Assembly (NCBI GenBank): GCA_030147945.1
Contig: JASBUL010000096.1
Coordinates: 1-64,000 of the forward strand
DNA: 64,000 nucleotides
Direction: 5' to 3'
Source of the DNA: Oceanococcus sp.
GTDB taxonomy: Bacteria; Pseudomonadota; Gammaproteobacteria; Nevskiales; Oceanococcaceae
Shown: in pieces, positions 28,138-37,544 of the stretch
Position numbering within the stretch: position 1 is the first letter of the stretch
Layout of the letters: each line of letters starts with the position of its first letter
Notes under the pieces: model-generated
The model's input: only the letters and a program-made list of their open reading frames with translations
What the model was told of the DNA's origin: nothing
The model's database searches: none
Made by a program: the position numbers and the translations under genes

Positions 28138-28766
28138 GCCTGCTCATCATCCGCATCGCGGTACGACGGCAAGCGCCAGGTCCAGCGCAAGGCAGCGACA
28201 CGCAGGCCAAACACCAAGCTGCCGGCCAACAGGGCCGGCACCACGCCACTCAGGCCCTGATCGATCAGCACGATGTACAACAGCGCCCCGGCCCATGCGG
28301 CCGTGGCGTACAACGGTCCCTGGAAGACCAGCGGTTCTTCGTTGCACAGAATGTCGCGCAGAATGCCGCCCATCACGCCGGTCACCACACCCAGAAAGGA
28401 TGCTGTCAGCCAGGCGGCATCCATGTTCAGGGCAACCCGCGTGCCCACCACCGTGAACAAGGCTAGCCCGAGCGCGTCGGAAATCAGAAACATGCGCAGC
28501 GGCATGCGCCAGCGCCTGGCGATGAAAAACATCAGCAAGGCCGCACCCAGCGCCGTCAGCAGGTAGGTCTGGTCACGCACCCAGAAAACCGGGCGATCGA
28601 GCAGCATGTCACGCAGCGAACCACCGCCCAGGGCCGCGCTGACCGCCACCACCAGCATGCCGAACAGATCAAAGCGTTTGCGACCGGCTTCAATCACCGC
28701 GGCCGCCGCCATGCTGGCCACCGCAGCCTGGCTCAGCCAGTACATCAGTTCGGACAAGATCGGCAT
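28134..28766 (-). CDS. Trimeric intracellular cation (TRIC) channel-like protein, UPF0126/YicG type
   Basis: A 210-residue membrane protein of two repeated three-helix halves, with GGGSLRDMLLDRPVFWV in the first half and GGILRDILCNEEPLVF in the second. The glycine-rich kinks with RD are the hallmark of this family, related to TRIC cation channels. The transported ion in this organism is unknown; an amino acid permeability role has been proposed for some members. The gene stands alone with a short convergent overlap with rnk. Confidence 0.92.
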   Translation of the reverse strand: MPILSELMYWLSQAAVASMAAAAVIEAGRKRFDLFGMLVVAVSAALGGGSLRDMLLDRPVFWVRDQTYLLTALGAALLMFFIARRWRMPLRMFLISDALGLALFTVVGTRVALNMDAAWLTASFLGVVTGVMGGILRDILCNEEPLVFQGPLYATAAWAGALLYIVLIDQGLSGVVPALLAGSLVFGLRVAALRWTWRLPSYRDADDEQA

Positions 28767-28939
28767 GCGTGCACCATGAGCAGGAAAACCAACCCGGCAT
28801 TATCCGCCTTTGAGACGCCGATGTTGAGGCCCCGGGCATTGCCCGGCATGCGATTCTGACGTACAAAGACGATCCTGCACGCAGATCAAAATTATGCGAC
28901 GACCTGAGTCGTCCATGCGGCAGCTTTCCGGGAGACAAC

Positions 28940-30301
28940 ATGAACGACAGCAACACCGCACGCAGCCGCGGCGGCCTGCGCTGGGGACCATTTACCCTGC
29001 GCATCCCCTTTGTCCATGCACGCTGGTACTGGTCCGAAGGCCTGCAGGGCACCATGGTGGCGGCCGCCACGGGTCTGGCGCTGGTGCCGGTGATGATGGG
29101 CTATTTCGGCCTGAGCTTTGAGCAGGCCGTGGCCGCCTCGTTCATCCACTCCATCCTGATTTCGTCCGCCGTGTTCGTATTTGGCGAACCCTATGCCCCA
29201 GGCTGGATTACCCCGGCGCTGCCACTGGTTCTGACCTTCGTCATCGGTGGCTTTGAAAGCCCGCATGATCGTTTTCAGGCCATGACCGCCCTCTCCCTGG
29301 ACTTCGCCCTGATCGTAGTTCTACTGGGCATAACCGGCCTGGGCACACGCTTCATGCAATGGTTACCCCCGGCATTGAAGGGCGGCATTATCCTCGGCGC
29401 GGCCATCGCTGCACTCAAGCGCGTGTTTGTTGATGATGCCGACAAATACCTGCTGGCCCAGCCGATCAGCACCACCCTGGCCTGCGCGGTGTGCCTGCTG
29501 CTGGCCTTCTCGCTGCCCCTGCAACGGCTGCGCGAAACCAACAAAGCGGTTGGCCTGCTCGCGGCACTGGGCCTGCTGCCAGGCTTTTTGCTCGCGGCCG
29601 TTATCGGACCGCTGGTCGGCGAGATCGACTACGACATCCAGTGGGGTTTTCTGCTGCCACCCGTCGGCGAGGTATGGGCCATCGCCTCACCCTGGGCCAT
29701 AGGCTGGCCCGATGCCGCGCTGATGCTCAAATGCCTGCCGCTGGCGTTGGTCGCCTACATCATCCTGTTCGGCGATCTGGTCACCGGCAACGAGGTGCTG
29801 CGTCAGGCGGCGGACAACCGGCCGGACGACCCACCGGACATCAACCCCAGCCGCTCACATCTGTCGGTTGGCATCCGCAACGCCCTGATGGCCATCAGTG
29901 CACCGTTTTTCCCCACCCAGGGCAGCTTGTGGACTGGGGTGCACGTCATCGTGGTACAGCGCTGGAAGCGCGGCGGCCAGGCCATGGACCACCTGTTCTC
30001 CGGGCTGGGCAGCTACTACGTCATGTGTCTGCCGTTCATGTTTTTCCTGTTGCCGATGCTGACCGGGCTGAAGCCGCTGATGGGCATTGCCCTGTCTCTG
30101 ACCCTGGTGTTGACCGGCTTCGCCTGCGCCTACGTGGCCATGGCGATTCCGCGCGATGCCACGGAGCGTGGCGTGGTCCTGCTCACCGGCATGGCTCTGG
30201 CCCTGTTTGAACCGTGGCAAGGTCTGTTGATCGGCGTGATCGCCACACTCACGCTGGTCGGCTTGAATCCGCCGTTAACGGACGAAGCCGAGCGGGGATA
30301 A
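28940..30301 (+). CDS. NCS2-like permease (xanthine/uracil/solute carrier 23 superfamily)
   Basis: A 453-residue integral membrane protein with about 12 to 14 hydrophobic helices. Features resembling NCS2 permeases include the charged stretch between central helices (FGDLVTGNEVLRQAAD) and the early helix with GLALVPVMMGY. No clear uracil or xanthine signature is present, so the substrate is open and the protein may belong to a divergent subgroup. GGGAG gives good spacing to the ATG. It is upstream of the first metal module but transcriptional linkage is not evident. Confidence 0.75.
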   Translation: MNDSNTARSRGGLRWGPFTLRIPFVHARWYWSEGLQGTMVAAATGLALVPVMMGYFGLSFEQAVAASFIHSILISSAVFVFGEPYAPGWITPALPLVLTFVIGGFESPHDRFQAMTALSLDFALIVVLLGITGLGTRFMQWLPPALKGGIILGAAIAALKRVFVDDADKYLLAQPISTTLACAVCLLLAFSLPLQRLRETNKAVGLLAALGLLPGFLLAAVIGPLVGEIDYDIQWGFLLPPVGEVWAIASPWAIGWPDAALMLKCLPLALVAYIILFGDLVTGNEVLRQAADNRPDDPPDINPSRSHLSVGIRNALMAISAPFFPTQGSLWTGVHVIVVQRWKRGGQAMDHLFSGLGSYYVMCLPFMFFLLPMLTGLKPLMGIALSLTLVLTGFACAYVAMAIPRDATERGVVLLTGMALALFEPWQGLLIGVIATLTLVGLNPPLTDEAERG

Positions 30302-30326
30302 CATCGCGCCAGCGCAAACGCCGTGC

Positions 30327-30355
30327 TTGCACAAGACGACAGGCTTACCTAATCT
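30327..30355 (+). promoter_or_regulatory. Candidate promoter of first metal-uptake module
   Basis: TTGCAC (30327-30332), 17 bases, TAATCT (30350-30355) nine bases upstream of the ATG at 30365. The -10 match is weak. The nine-mer AATCTGCGC (30351-30359) recurs at 40755-40763 before the second module. Confidence 0.4.
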
Positions 30356-30364
30356 GCGCGAGTT

Positions 30365-30691
30365 ATGAAGCGCACGCGCCTGCCATTTTTTCGGTCGACC
30401 ACGCAGCAGATTGTGGCTGCGGCGACCTTGCTCGTGCTCTCATTTGTGGCGCAGACCGCGAGCTTGCTGCACGCGGAAGTTCATGCATTCCACACCTCAA
30501 GCGAGCTTTGCGGGGTCTTCCACGGCGTGGAGAAGCAGCCCTCGCTGCTTACCCAGGGCTGCACTGGCCTCCAGCTTGAGGCGCCTGACGAACAGCCGCC
30601 GGTTCTGTTTGCGTCACAGTTCATCAAACCGGCCGCACGCGTCTTCCAGGCGCGCGCCCCGCCTCTTTTCAGGTTTCAAACCCTCTCCTAA
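30365..30691 (+). CDS. Small exported protein with C-terminal RAPP motif (DUF2946-like)
   Basis: A 108-residue protein with an N-terminal hydrophobic segment (residues about 15-32, IVAAATLLVLSFVAQTASLLH) that could be a signal or anchor. Two cysteines (ELCG and TQGCTG) and several histidines (HAEVHAFH) follow. The C-terminus reads ARAPPLFR. A second small protein at 40764-41057 has a similar IRGPP near its end. Both precede a TonB-dependent receptor. Small proteins of this type near metal receptors have been placed in DUF2946 from memory; this is tentative. No enzymatic function is evident. A role in metal binding or receptor assembly is inferred. Confidence 0.6.
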   Translation: MKRTRLPFFRSTTQQIVAAATLLVLSFVAQTASLLHAEVHAFHTSSELCGVFHGVEKQPSLLTQGCTGLQLEAPDEQPPVLFASQFIKPAARVFQARAPPLFRFQTLS

Positions 30692-30865
30692 TCCCTGATC
30701 GGCTGCCGCCACCGTGGTGGCTTCGAGCGTATCGGCTTGATGCTGATCCGCCCGCGCGCCGATGCATGGGATACCTCCAGTTCTGGCAATGGCCGTTCGC
30801 CACGCCGCGCTGACCCACGCGTCGGCAAGCGGGCTACGCGCTGCTGCCCTGCATGAGTTTGATCC

Positions 30866-31852
30866 ATGAATACCTCTTACAAAATTCTTCTGTCATCCCT
30901 GCTGGCCTCGCAGACCCTTCTGATCACCGCCTGCGGTGACTCCAGCACCCACCCGAGTTCCGACATCATTGATCTGGGCTTGCCCAGCGATCTGCATCTC
31001 AGCCTGATCGACGCCAGCACTGGTGCGTACTACGGCTATGACACCAGCAGCCTGATCCTGACCGATCTCAATCAGGAAGCCGCCAGCAGTCAGGACAGCG
31101 GCGTCCAGAACCTCGCGATCACCGACACCTCAACCATCGGTCAATTCCTGCACTGGCCCGATGTGTATGAAAACGAGGGCGAAGATCATCTGGACATGAA
31201 GTACCTGCTCATGCTCCCGGAATACATCAGTGGCGATACGGTCGACGCCAGCGTGTTCAGCAAACTGGTGCATTTCCACGGCGATGATCTGGCCGCACAC
31301 ACCGCCGACGAGTTCGAAAACCCGGAAGCGGGCAGCAATGTCGAAGCCGCGTTTGTCCGACTCAACGACCATGTGGCGGATCAAAACGCCCTGTATAACG
31401 AAGTGGCCGAAGCCTTGCCTGCCGGCCAGCAGTTGTGCCGCGCTTTTGTCGATCCCTATGCCGCGCTTGAACACGCACACGAGCACGACCACGCCAAGGC
31501 CGAAGAGGAACACGGCGAGCTTATGCATTTCGCACTGACCGACTCAGGCCGCGTCTACTTCTACCACGAAGAAACCGAAGGTCTGGAAGAAGCGCAGAAC
31601 TTCGTCAAGCTGGACAACGTCAGCAGCATTCTGGACTGCAGCCGCACCACAGTGGCGCGCGCCAGCGACGACGGCATCCTGATCTTTGTGCCGGATACGC
31701 AAACCATTTACCTGGTTGATTCTCACGGCAGCGACTACCACCAGCACTCCGCCTGGGACATCGCCGCCCTGCTGCCAACTGGCGTGCGCGCAGACCTCGT
31801 GGCCATCCTCGGCGCCGGCGAGGCGCATGACCACGATCACGAGCATCAATAA
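30866..31852 (+). CDS. His-rich metal-binding lipoprotein candidate
   Basis: A 328-residue lipoprotein: hydrophobic signal ending LITAC with Cys23. Two His/Asp/Glu clusters are visible, HAHEHDHAKAEEEHGE in the middle and the C-terminal HDHDHEHQ, typical of zinc or copper binding. The body has no domain I recognise and probably forms a beta-rich fold. It lies 174 bases after the small RAPP protein and 52 bases before the TonB receptor, so a metal hand-off to the receptor is inferred. In the 174-base gap I see no hairpin. The start has only a weak GAG-like site upstream. Confidence 0.8.
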   Translation: MNTSYKILLSSLLASQTLLITACGDSSTHPSSDIIDLGLPSDLHLSLIDASTGAYYGYDTSSLILTDLNQEAASSQDSGVQNLAITDTSTIGQFLHWPDVYENEGEDHLDMKYLLMLPEYISGDTVDASVFSKLVHFHGDDLAAHTADEFENPEAGSNVEAAFVRLNDHVADQNALYNEVAEALPAGQQLCRAFVDPYAALEHAHEHDHAKAEEEHGELMHFALTDSGRVYFYHEETEGLEEAQNFVKLDNVSSILDCSRTTVARASDDGILIFVPDTQTIYLVDSHGSDYHQHSAWDIAALLPTGVRADLVAILGAGEAHDHDHEHQ

Positions 31853-31860
31853 AGCCTGAC

Positions 31861-31893
31861 ATCGCCCCGGACATCACTGCAGTCCGGGGCGAT
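31861..31893 (+). repeat. Perfect 11-bp inverted repeat between lipoprotein and receptor genes
   Basis: ATCGCCCCGGA (31861-31871) and TCCGGGGCGAT (31883-31893) enclose an 11-base loop. No T run follows, so it is not a standard terminator. It could be an RNA stability or attenuation hairpin that sets receptor versus lipoprotein expression. Confidence 0.8.
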
Positions 31894-31904
31894 CGGAGCA
31901 TTCC

Positions 31905-33980
31905 ATGCGTCATATGATTCTCACGGCCGCGTGCTGCTTGGCGCTGCCGCTGGCCAGCGCTGCGCAAACCGAGCTGGCCCCCATCACCGTCACCCAGCCC
32001 CCGCCCGAGAACCAAAACAGCGACACCACGGATCTCGGCAAGGACGCCGCCAATGCCACGCTCGGCGGCTATCTGGACAACATGCCCAACGTCGATTCGG
32101 CCAGCTACGGCGAAGCGGTTGGCCGCCCGGTGGTGCGTGGCATGAGCGGTTACCGCATCAAAATCCTGCACAACGACAACGAGGTTTCCGACCTCTCCGC
32201 CATGAGCCAGGACCACGCGGTTGCGGTCGCACCGCGCGCATCCGAACGCATTGAGTTGCTCAAGGGCCCGGCCTCCCTGCTTTACGCGGCTCAGGCCGGT
32301 GGCGTGGTGCGCATTCGCGACGTGCTGGACGATCCGTTTCTGGCCTCCGGATGGCGCGGTCAGGTGGCGGGCGATCTGCGCGCCTCGCCCAGCAGCCACA
32401 ATCTGGACACCCGGCTGACCTGGTCGAATGACACCTGGGCCTGGCATTTTGGCGGGCTGACCCAGGATGCCCAGGCCTACGAATCCGGCCGTGGTGAACG
32501 CATTGCCGACTCCGACTTGAGCACCGCTCAGGTTCAACTGGCGGCAGGCTGGAGACCGGGATCGCGCAGCGAATGGCTGCTCAGCACCACCCAGCTGGAA
32601 AAAGACTACGGCATACCCAATGACACGGCGGAAGCGACGCGCATCAACATGCAGCGCGAAGATTACAGCCTCAAATTTCGCTACGACCCAGCCCCCATCT
32701 GGTTGGACAGCATCACTGTAGATGCCCACTACAGTGACTATCTGCATGACGAAACAGAAGGCGGTCGCAAGGACGGCCTGTTCGGCCAGCAGCAGCAACA
32801 AGCAGCGCTGCAACTGAGTTGGTCTGCCGCGCTGTGGAGCGGTGAAACACGTTTAAGCGCGAGCAATAGCGAGCTGCGCGTGTGTCATGAGCACGGCGCC
32901 TGCAACGATTTCTCACACGCTCCGCGCAGCGGTGTTCCGCTGGGCGAATCGATCCTGCAGTACATCGAAAGCACTGGCCTGCCCTACAGCCATGGTCACC
33001 CCATGCCAGACACGCAAAGCCGGTTGTGGCAGCTGTCCAATGTCGCGGACCGACCGCTGGGGGCGGACTACCGCATCAGCGTTGGCCTGCACACACAATG
33101 GCGCGAACTGAAACCGGATGCCAATAACATCCAGGAACAATGGGTCTATCCCGAGCAGCTGGATGCCGTCCACTACGACACGCGTCGCGAGGACGCCTGG
33201 AGTGTGTCGCTCGGGCTGCGCCGCGAGCCATTGAACACCACACCACTGAGCTGGGAACTGAGCTTGAGCGCGTTGCAACGCCTGCCCAGTGTCGACGAGC
33301 TTTACTGGAACGGCTTTCACCACGCCACCGAAAGTTACATCTTCGGCACGCCACATCTGGACACCGAGCGCAGCCTCAATCTGGACGCCGACCTCAGCTG
33401 GTCAAAGCCACGACATCGCTGGCAACTCTCGGGCTTTTTCTACCGCTTTCAGGATTACATCTTTCAGGATCAGGGCTACACCGACGAAGGCGCGCCTTTG
33501 AGCGATCCGTTTCACCTCAGCGACGTGTGGTTTACGCGTCAAAGTGATGCCCGATTCATCGGTGGCTCAGTGCGCTACGAGCACCATTCGCAGGCCCAGG
33601 CCGAACACACCTGGATGCTTTGGTTGCAAGCCGACGCACTGCATGCGGAGCAATCTGACGGCCGTCACCTGCCACGTACGGCACCGGCCAATCTGGGCGC
33701 AGGTTTACGCTACGAGCACTCGAATTGGCTCGCAACGGCGAGCCTCAAACATGTCTTTGAAGCCCGCCATCTGGCCCCCAACGAAAGCGCCACAGACGCC
33801 TACAACTGGGTCAGTCTGTACCTTGAGCACCGGTTGCAGCGGGGCCAGCAAGCGCTGGATCTTTGGCTCAAGGCAGACAATCTGTTCGATGTCTACGCCC
33901 AGAACCATCTGTCGGTTCTGAAAGACACGGCGCCCCTGCCCGGCCGTCAGATCAGTGCCGGCGCCAGGTGGAAGTTCTAG
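31905..33980 (+). CDS. TonB-dependent receptor, ZnuD-like (first module)
   Basis: A 691-residue outer-membrane beta-barrel with a signal peptide (MILTAACCLALPLASAA), a TonB box near LAPITVT and a plug domain (about 45-145). The plug contains RPVVRGMSGYRIKILHNDN and SQDHAV; an Asp-His pair at this place forms part of the zinc site in Neisseria ZnuD. An extracellular loop carries CHEHGAC (about 326-333) and YSHGH. The barrel ends in WKF with terminal Phe. GGAG lies eight bases before the ATG. Likely substrate is zinc or another divalent metal; a siderophore or vitamin cannot be excluded. Confidence 0.88.
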   Translation: MRHMILTAACCLALPLASAAQTELAPITVTQPPPENQNSDTTDLGKDAANATLGGYLDNMPNVDSASYGEAVGRPVVRGMSGYRIKILHNDNEVSDLSAMSQDHAVAVAPRASERIELLKGPASLLYAAQAGGVVRIRDVLDDPFLASGWRGQVAGDLRASPSSHNLDTRLTWSNDTWAWHFGGLTQDAQAYESGRGERIADSDLSTAQVQLAAGWRPGSRSEWLLSTTQLEKDYGIPNDTAEATRINMQREDYSLKFRYDPAPIWLDSITVDAHYSDYLHDETEGGRKDGLFGQQQQQAALQLSWSAALWSGETRLSASNSELRVCHEHGACNDFSHAPRSGVPLGESILQYIESTGLPYSHGHPMPDTQSRLWQLSNVADRPLGADYRISVGLHTQWRELKPDANNIQEQWVYPEQLDAVHYDTRREDAWSVSLGLRREPLNTTPLSWELSLSALQRLPSVDELYWNGFHHATESYIFGTPHLDTERSLNLDADLSWSKPRHRWQLSGFFYRFQDYIFQDQGYTDEGAPLSDPFHLSDVWFTRQSDARFIGGSVRYEHHSQAQAEHTWMLWLQADALHAEQSDGRHLPRTAPANLGAGLRYEHSNWLATASLKHVFEARHLAPNESATDAYNWVSLYLEHRLQRGQQALDLWLKADNLFDVYAQNHLSVLKDTAPLPGRQISAGARWKF

Positions 33981-34013
33981 CCACGAACTGAACCCGGAAC
34001 AATCAGGCGTCCA

Positions 34014-34047
34014 ATAAAAAAGGCCCCACCTCAATGAGGCGGGGCCT
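34014..34047 (-). terminator. Intrinsic terminator of fusA (leftward)
   Basis: On the minus strand AGGCCCC and GGGGCCT pair, extended by CCTC/GAGG with one mismatch, and are followed by a T run. Lies between the TonB receptor stop and fusA stop. It lacks a T run in the rightward direction. Confidence 0.85.
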
Positions 34048-34074
34048 GATGACGAGACGCTAAAACCTGAGGGC

Positions 34075-36162
34075 TTAGCCCTGCTCGGCCTTACGCGCCT
34101 TGGTTTCTTCGATCACGGCATCAGCCACGTTCTTCGGACACGGCAGATAGTGCGAGAACTCCATGGAGAACTGGCCACGGCCCGAGGTCATGGTGCGCAG
34201 ATCACCGATGTAGCCGAACATTTCGGACAGCGGCACATCAGCCTTGATGCGCACGCCGGTCGCGCCGGCTTCCTGCGACTTGATCATGCCGCGACGACGG
34301 TTCAGGTCACCGATGCAGTCACCCACGTGATCTTCCGGCGTGAACACATCAACCTTCATGATCGGTTCGATCAGCTGCGGGCCACACTTCGGAATCGTCT
34401 GACGATAACCGCTCTTGGCCGCGATTTCGAAGGCGATGGCCGAGGAGTCAACCGCGTGGAAGCCACCATCCAGCAGGGTCACCTTGAAATCCATCAAGGG
34501 GAAGCCGGCCAGAACGCCTTCATCCATCATCATCTTGAAGCCCTTCTCGACGGCGGGCCAGAATTCGCGCGGCACGTTACCGCCGGTCACGGCGGATTCG
34601 AACACGAAACCGGAACCCGGCTCGCCCGGCTCGATGCGGTAGTCGATCTTACCGAACTGACCCGAACCACCCGACTGTTTCTTGTGGGTGTAGGAGTCTT
34701 CGACCGCCTGGGTAATGGTTTCACGGTAAGCCACCTGCGGCTTGCCAACCACCACTTCGACCTTATGGGTACGGCGCAGGATGTCGATCTTGACGTCCAG
34801 ATGCAGCTCGCCCATGCCGCCCAGAATGGTTTCACCCGAGTCTTCGTCAGAGCTGACGTAGAAGGACGGATCTTCCTGCACCATCTTGCCCAGCGCCAGA
34901 GCCAGCTTCTCAGCGCCAGCCTTGTCCTTGGGCGCGATGGCCATCGAGATCACAGCCGCCGGGAACACCATCGGCTCCAGGGTGGCCGGGTTCTTCGGAT
35001 CACAAAGGGTGTGACCGGTCTGGGTGTTCTTCATACCCAGCACGGCGACAATGTCACCGGCCTGTGCACTGTCGTGCTCGATGCGATCGTTGGCGTGCAT
35101 CTCGACGATACGGCCAATGCGCTCGGTCTTGCCGGTGAAGGTGTTGAGAACGGTCATGCCCTTCTCGATACGCCCGGAGTAGATGCGCACGAAGGTCAGG
35201 GCGCCGAAACGGTCGTCCATGATCTTGAACGCCAGCGCACGCAGCGGACGATCCGGGTCAACGATGGCGAGTTCGCCGGTTTCGTTGCCTTCCAGATCCA
35301 CTTCAGGCTGCGGCTTGACTTCGGTCGGGCTCGGCAGGAAGTCGACCACGGCATCCAGCATCAGCTGCATGCCCTTGTTCTTGAACGCGGACCCGCAGTA
35401 GGTCGGGAAGAAGTCCATCGTGTTGGTGCCCTTGCGGATGCACTTCTTGATGTCTTCGATGCTGGGCTCATTGCCTTCCAGATACGCTTCCAGCAGATCG
35501 TCGTCCTGCTCGACAGCCGTTTCGATCAGCTTTTCACGCCACTCTTCAACGTCGTCCGCCATATCGGCCGGCACGTCTTCGATGCTGTACTTGAGCGGAT
35601 CGCCGGAGGCATCCCAGACCCAGGCCTTGCGGGTCAGCAGATCGACAACGCCCTTGAACTCGTCTTCGCGACCAATCGGCAGCACCATGACCAGCGGGTT
35701 GGCGCCCAGCACGGTTTCGATCTGCTTGACCACGCGCATGAAATCAGCGCCCATGCGGTCCAGCTTGTTGACGAAGATGATGCGTGCAACTTCAGATTCG
35801 TTGGCGTAGCGCCAGTTGGTTTCGGACTGGGGCTCCACACCGCCGGAACCACAGAACACGCCGACACCACCGTCCAGCACCTTGAGCGAGCGATAGACCT
35901 CAATCGTGAAGTCAACGTGCCCTGGGGTGTCGATGATGTTCAGGCGATGGCCATTCCACTCACAGCTGGTCGCTGCCGACTGAATGGTGATGCCGCGCTC
36001 ACGCTCCTGCTCCATGAAGTCGGTGGTGGCTTCACCATCGTGCACTTCACCGGTCTTGTGAATCTTGCCGGTCAGGCTGAGGATACGTTCGGTGCTGGTG
36101 GTTTTACCCGCGTCTACGTGGGCGAAAATACCGATATTTCGGTATTTGCTAAGGTCTGTCAT
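34075..36162 (-). CDS. fusA: Elongation factor G, FusB-type paralogue
   Basis: A 695-residue translational GTPase that drives ribosomal translocation or recycling. The G1 motif AHVDAGKTT is at residues 14-22, DTPGHVD and NKLDRMGAD follow, and domains II-V are complete, ending in [30 protein letters not shown] matches the FusB group found as a second EF-G in Shewanella and Vibrio-like bacteria. It is not with rpsL, rpsG and tuf but stands alone, supporting a second copy. The ATG at 36162 was preferred over a GTG at 36174. A terminator follows. Confidence 0.93.
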   Translation of the reverse strand: MTDLSKYRNIGIFAHVDAGKTTSTERILSLTGKIHKTGEVHDGEATTDFMEQERERGITIQSAATSCEWNGHRLNIIDTPGHVDFTIEVYRSLKVLDGGVGVFCGSGGVEPQSETNWRYANESEVARIIFVNKLDRMGADFMRVVKQIETVLGANPLVMVLPIGREDEFKGVVDLLTRKAWVWDASGDPLKYSIEDVPADMADDVEEWREKLIETAVEQDDDLLEAYLEGNEPSIEDIKKCIRKGTNTMDFFPTYCGSAFKNKGMQLMLDAVVDFLPSPTEVKPQPEVDLEGNETGELAIVDPDRPLRALAFKIMDDRFGALTFVRIYSGRIEKGMTVLNTFTGKTERIGRIVEMHANDRIEHDSAQAGDIVAVLGMKNTQTGHTLCDPKNPATLEPMVFPAAVISMAIAPKDKAGAEKLALALGKMVQEDPSFYVSSDEDSGETILGGMGELHLDVKIDILRRTHKVEVVVGKPQVAYRETITQAVEDSYTHKKQSGGSGQFGKIDYRIEPGEPGSGFVFESAVTGGNVPREFWPAVEKGFKMMMDEGVLAGFPLMDFKVTLLDGGFHAVDSSAIAFEIAAKSGYRQTIPKCGPQLIEPIMKVDVFTPEDHVGDCIGDLNRRRGMIKSQEAGATGVRIKADVPLSEMFGYIGDLRTMTSGRGQFSMEFSHYLPCPKNVADAVIEETKARKAEQG

Positions 36163-36387
36163 GAGCTGAGGCACTTCTGAGTTGGGGCGGCGCGTGGTGT
36201 CCGCTGAACTTAAGGAAAAACTTGACCATTATGACATTTTTTTGTGCCCGGCTGCAGCATCGGACAGCGACCGATTTATGGCAAAAACGGCCACCGCCGG
36301 ATTGAGCCGGGCGCGACCAGGCGATGCCATGCCGATCTACCCCGCCCCCACCCGTGACAGGCCATCAACCAACAGGAAGCCACGCGC

Positions 36388-37221
36388 ATGACCAACCCGA
36401 CCGCTTCGCACGCCCCGGACAGCCGGGTCATCCCCACATTACTGGGACAGGTTTACGTCCAAATGACCGGCGCCGGTCCGGCCATGGTCTGCTGGTCCAG
36501 CCTGCCGATGCACGGCGCAATGTGGTCCGGCCAGGTCGAGAAGTTCTCGCCCAGCCATCGCATGATCCTGATCGATCCCCCCGGCCATGGCCACAGCGAG
36601 GCGCTTTGTCGCCACTTCACCATGGAGGAATGCGCCCTGTGCCTGGTGCAAATCCTTGATGCGCTGGAAATCGACACCTGCACCCTGGTGGGCAATTCCT
36701 GGGGCGGCATGATGGGCGGCGTCTTTGCGGCGCTGTACCCCGAGCGCACGCACGCCAGCGTACTCATGAACTGCACTGCCTCGCGGGCAAGCCTCAAACA
36801 GAAAGTCGAATTCGTGGCGCTGGCCGCCCTGCTGCGCCGTCTGACTGATGTGCCGGCATTGCTGATCAACAGAGCCATTCAGGCTTTCGCCGGCGTCACC
36901 ACCGAGCACAGCAAACCGGATGTGATCGACTTCATCCGCACAACCGTCGCCACGGCCAAGCCCAAATCCTTGAGCTGGGCGATCGAAAGCGTTGTGCCGC
37001 AACGCATAGACCGGCACCAGCTGCTCGGCGCCATTCGCAGCCCCACCCTGGTCATCGCCGGCGAGGAAGATCGCACGTTCGCCGTCTCCGAAACCCAGGC
37101 CATGGCTCAGGCCATACCGGGCGCGCAATTCAAGGTTCTGAACAATGTCGGCCATCTTGCAGCGCTGGAAGCACCGCAGCGTGTCAATCAGGAGATCGAG
37201 CGTTTTCTTTCACATATTTAA
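36388..37221 (+). CDS. Alpha/beta-fold hydrolase
   Basis: A 277-residue alpha/beta hydrolase with nucleophile elbow GNSWGG, an acid in the GEEDRTF loop and the histidine in NVGHLAALEAP, the standard triad. PPGHGHSE near residues 69-76 is a typical oxyanion-side loop. Substrate is unknown; similar proteins act on esters, epoxides or C-C bonds. It is separated from fusA by a 225-base intergenic region, in which no further gene or hairpin is obvious. Confidence 0.85.
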   Translation: MTNPTASHAPDSRVIPTLLGQVYVQMTGAGPAMVCWSSLPMHGAMWSGQVEKFSPSHRMILIDPPGHGHSEALCRHFTMEECALCLVQILDALEIDTCTLVGNSWGGMMGGVFAALYPERTHASVLMNCTASRASLKQKVEFVALAALLRRLTDVPALLINRAIQAFAGVTTEHSKPDVIDFIRTTVATAKPKSLSWAIESVVPQRIDRHQLLGAIRSPTLVIAGEEDRTFAVSETQAMAQAIPGAQFKVLNNVGHLAALEAPQRVNQEIERFLSHI

Positions 37222-37292
37222 AGGCGCAAGCCTGTTCGCGGGTCCGCCACCCTCTTAGCCACAGCGATCGGCGACCCTTACCGCCGCACCGC

Positions 37293-37321
37293 TTGCCGCG
37301 CCATGCGCATTAGGGTATTGT
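37293..37321 (+). promoter_or_regulatory. tRNA-Val promoter
   Basis: TTGCCG (37293-37298), 17 bases, TATTGT (37316-37321), 13 bases upstream of the tRNA. Confidence 0.6.
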
Positions 37322-37334
37322 TCGCGCCCTTCGC

Positions 37335-37411
37335 AGGCGCGTAGCTCAGTTGGTTAGAGCACCACCTTGACATGGTGGGGGTCGTTGGTTCGAATCCAAT
37401 CGCGCCTACCA
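37335..37411 (+). tRNA. tRNA-Val (GAC)
   Basis: Seventy-seven bases with acceptor AGGCGCG/CGCGCCT, D-arm GCTC/GAGC, anticodon stem CCACC/GGTGG with loop TTGACAT (anticodon GAC at 37369-37371), T-arm GTTCGAA and encoded CCA. Confidence 0.96.
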
Positions 37412-37414
37412 GAC

Positions 37415-37448
37415 AAAGCCCCGCAGAACTTTGGTTCTGCGGGGCTTT
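37415..37448 (+). terminator. Intrinsic terminator after tRNA-Val
   Basis: A perfect 15-base stem (AAAGCCCCGCAGAAC 37415-37429 with its complement 37434-37448) closed by a TTTG loop. Confidence 0.92.
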
Positions 37449-37544
37449 CTGGTTTCTGGCACCTCCATTTCGGGCTTGAGCGCCCTGGCGTGACTCAATG
37501 TGCGCGAGCCTCGCCCGGCTTCGGCGCCGCCCCCGTGGCGGGTT

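Noticed and set aside
30692..30865. Possible riboswitch or small gene before the His-rich lipoprotein
   Set aside because: No consistent stem-loop set or ribosome-binding site was visible.
34150..36180. Open frame of 676 codons on the plus strand across fusA
   Set aside because: Antisense shadow caused by the codon bias of EF-G; composition is His/Arg-rich and no domain is visible.
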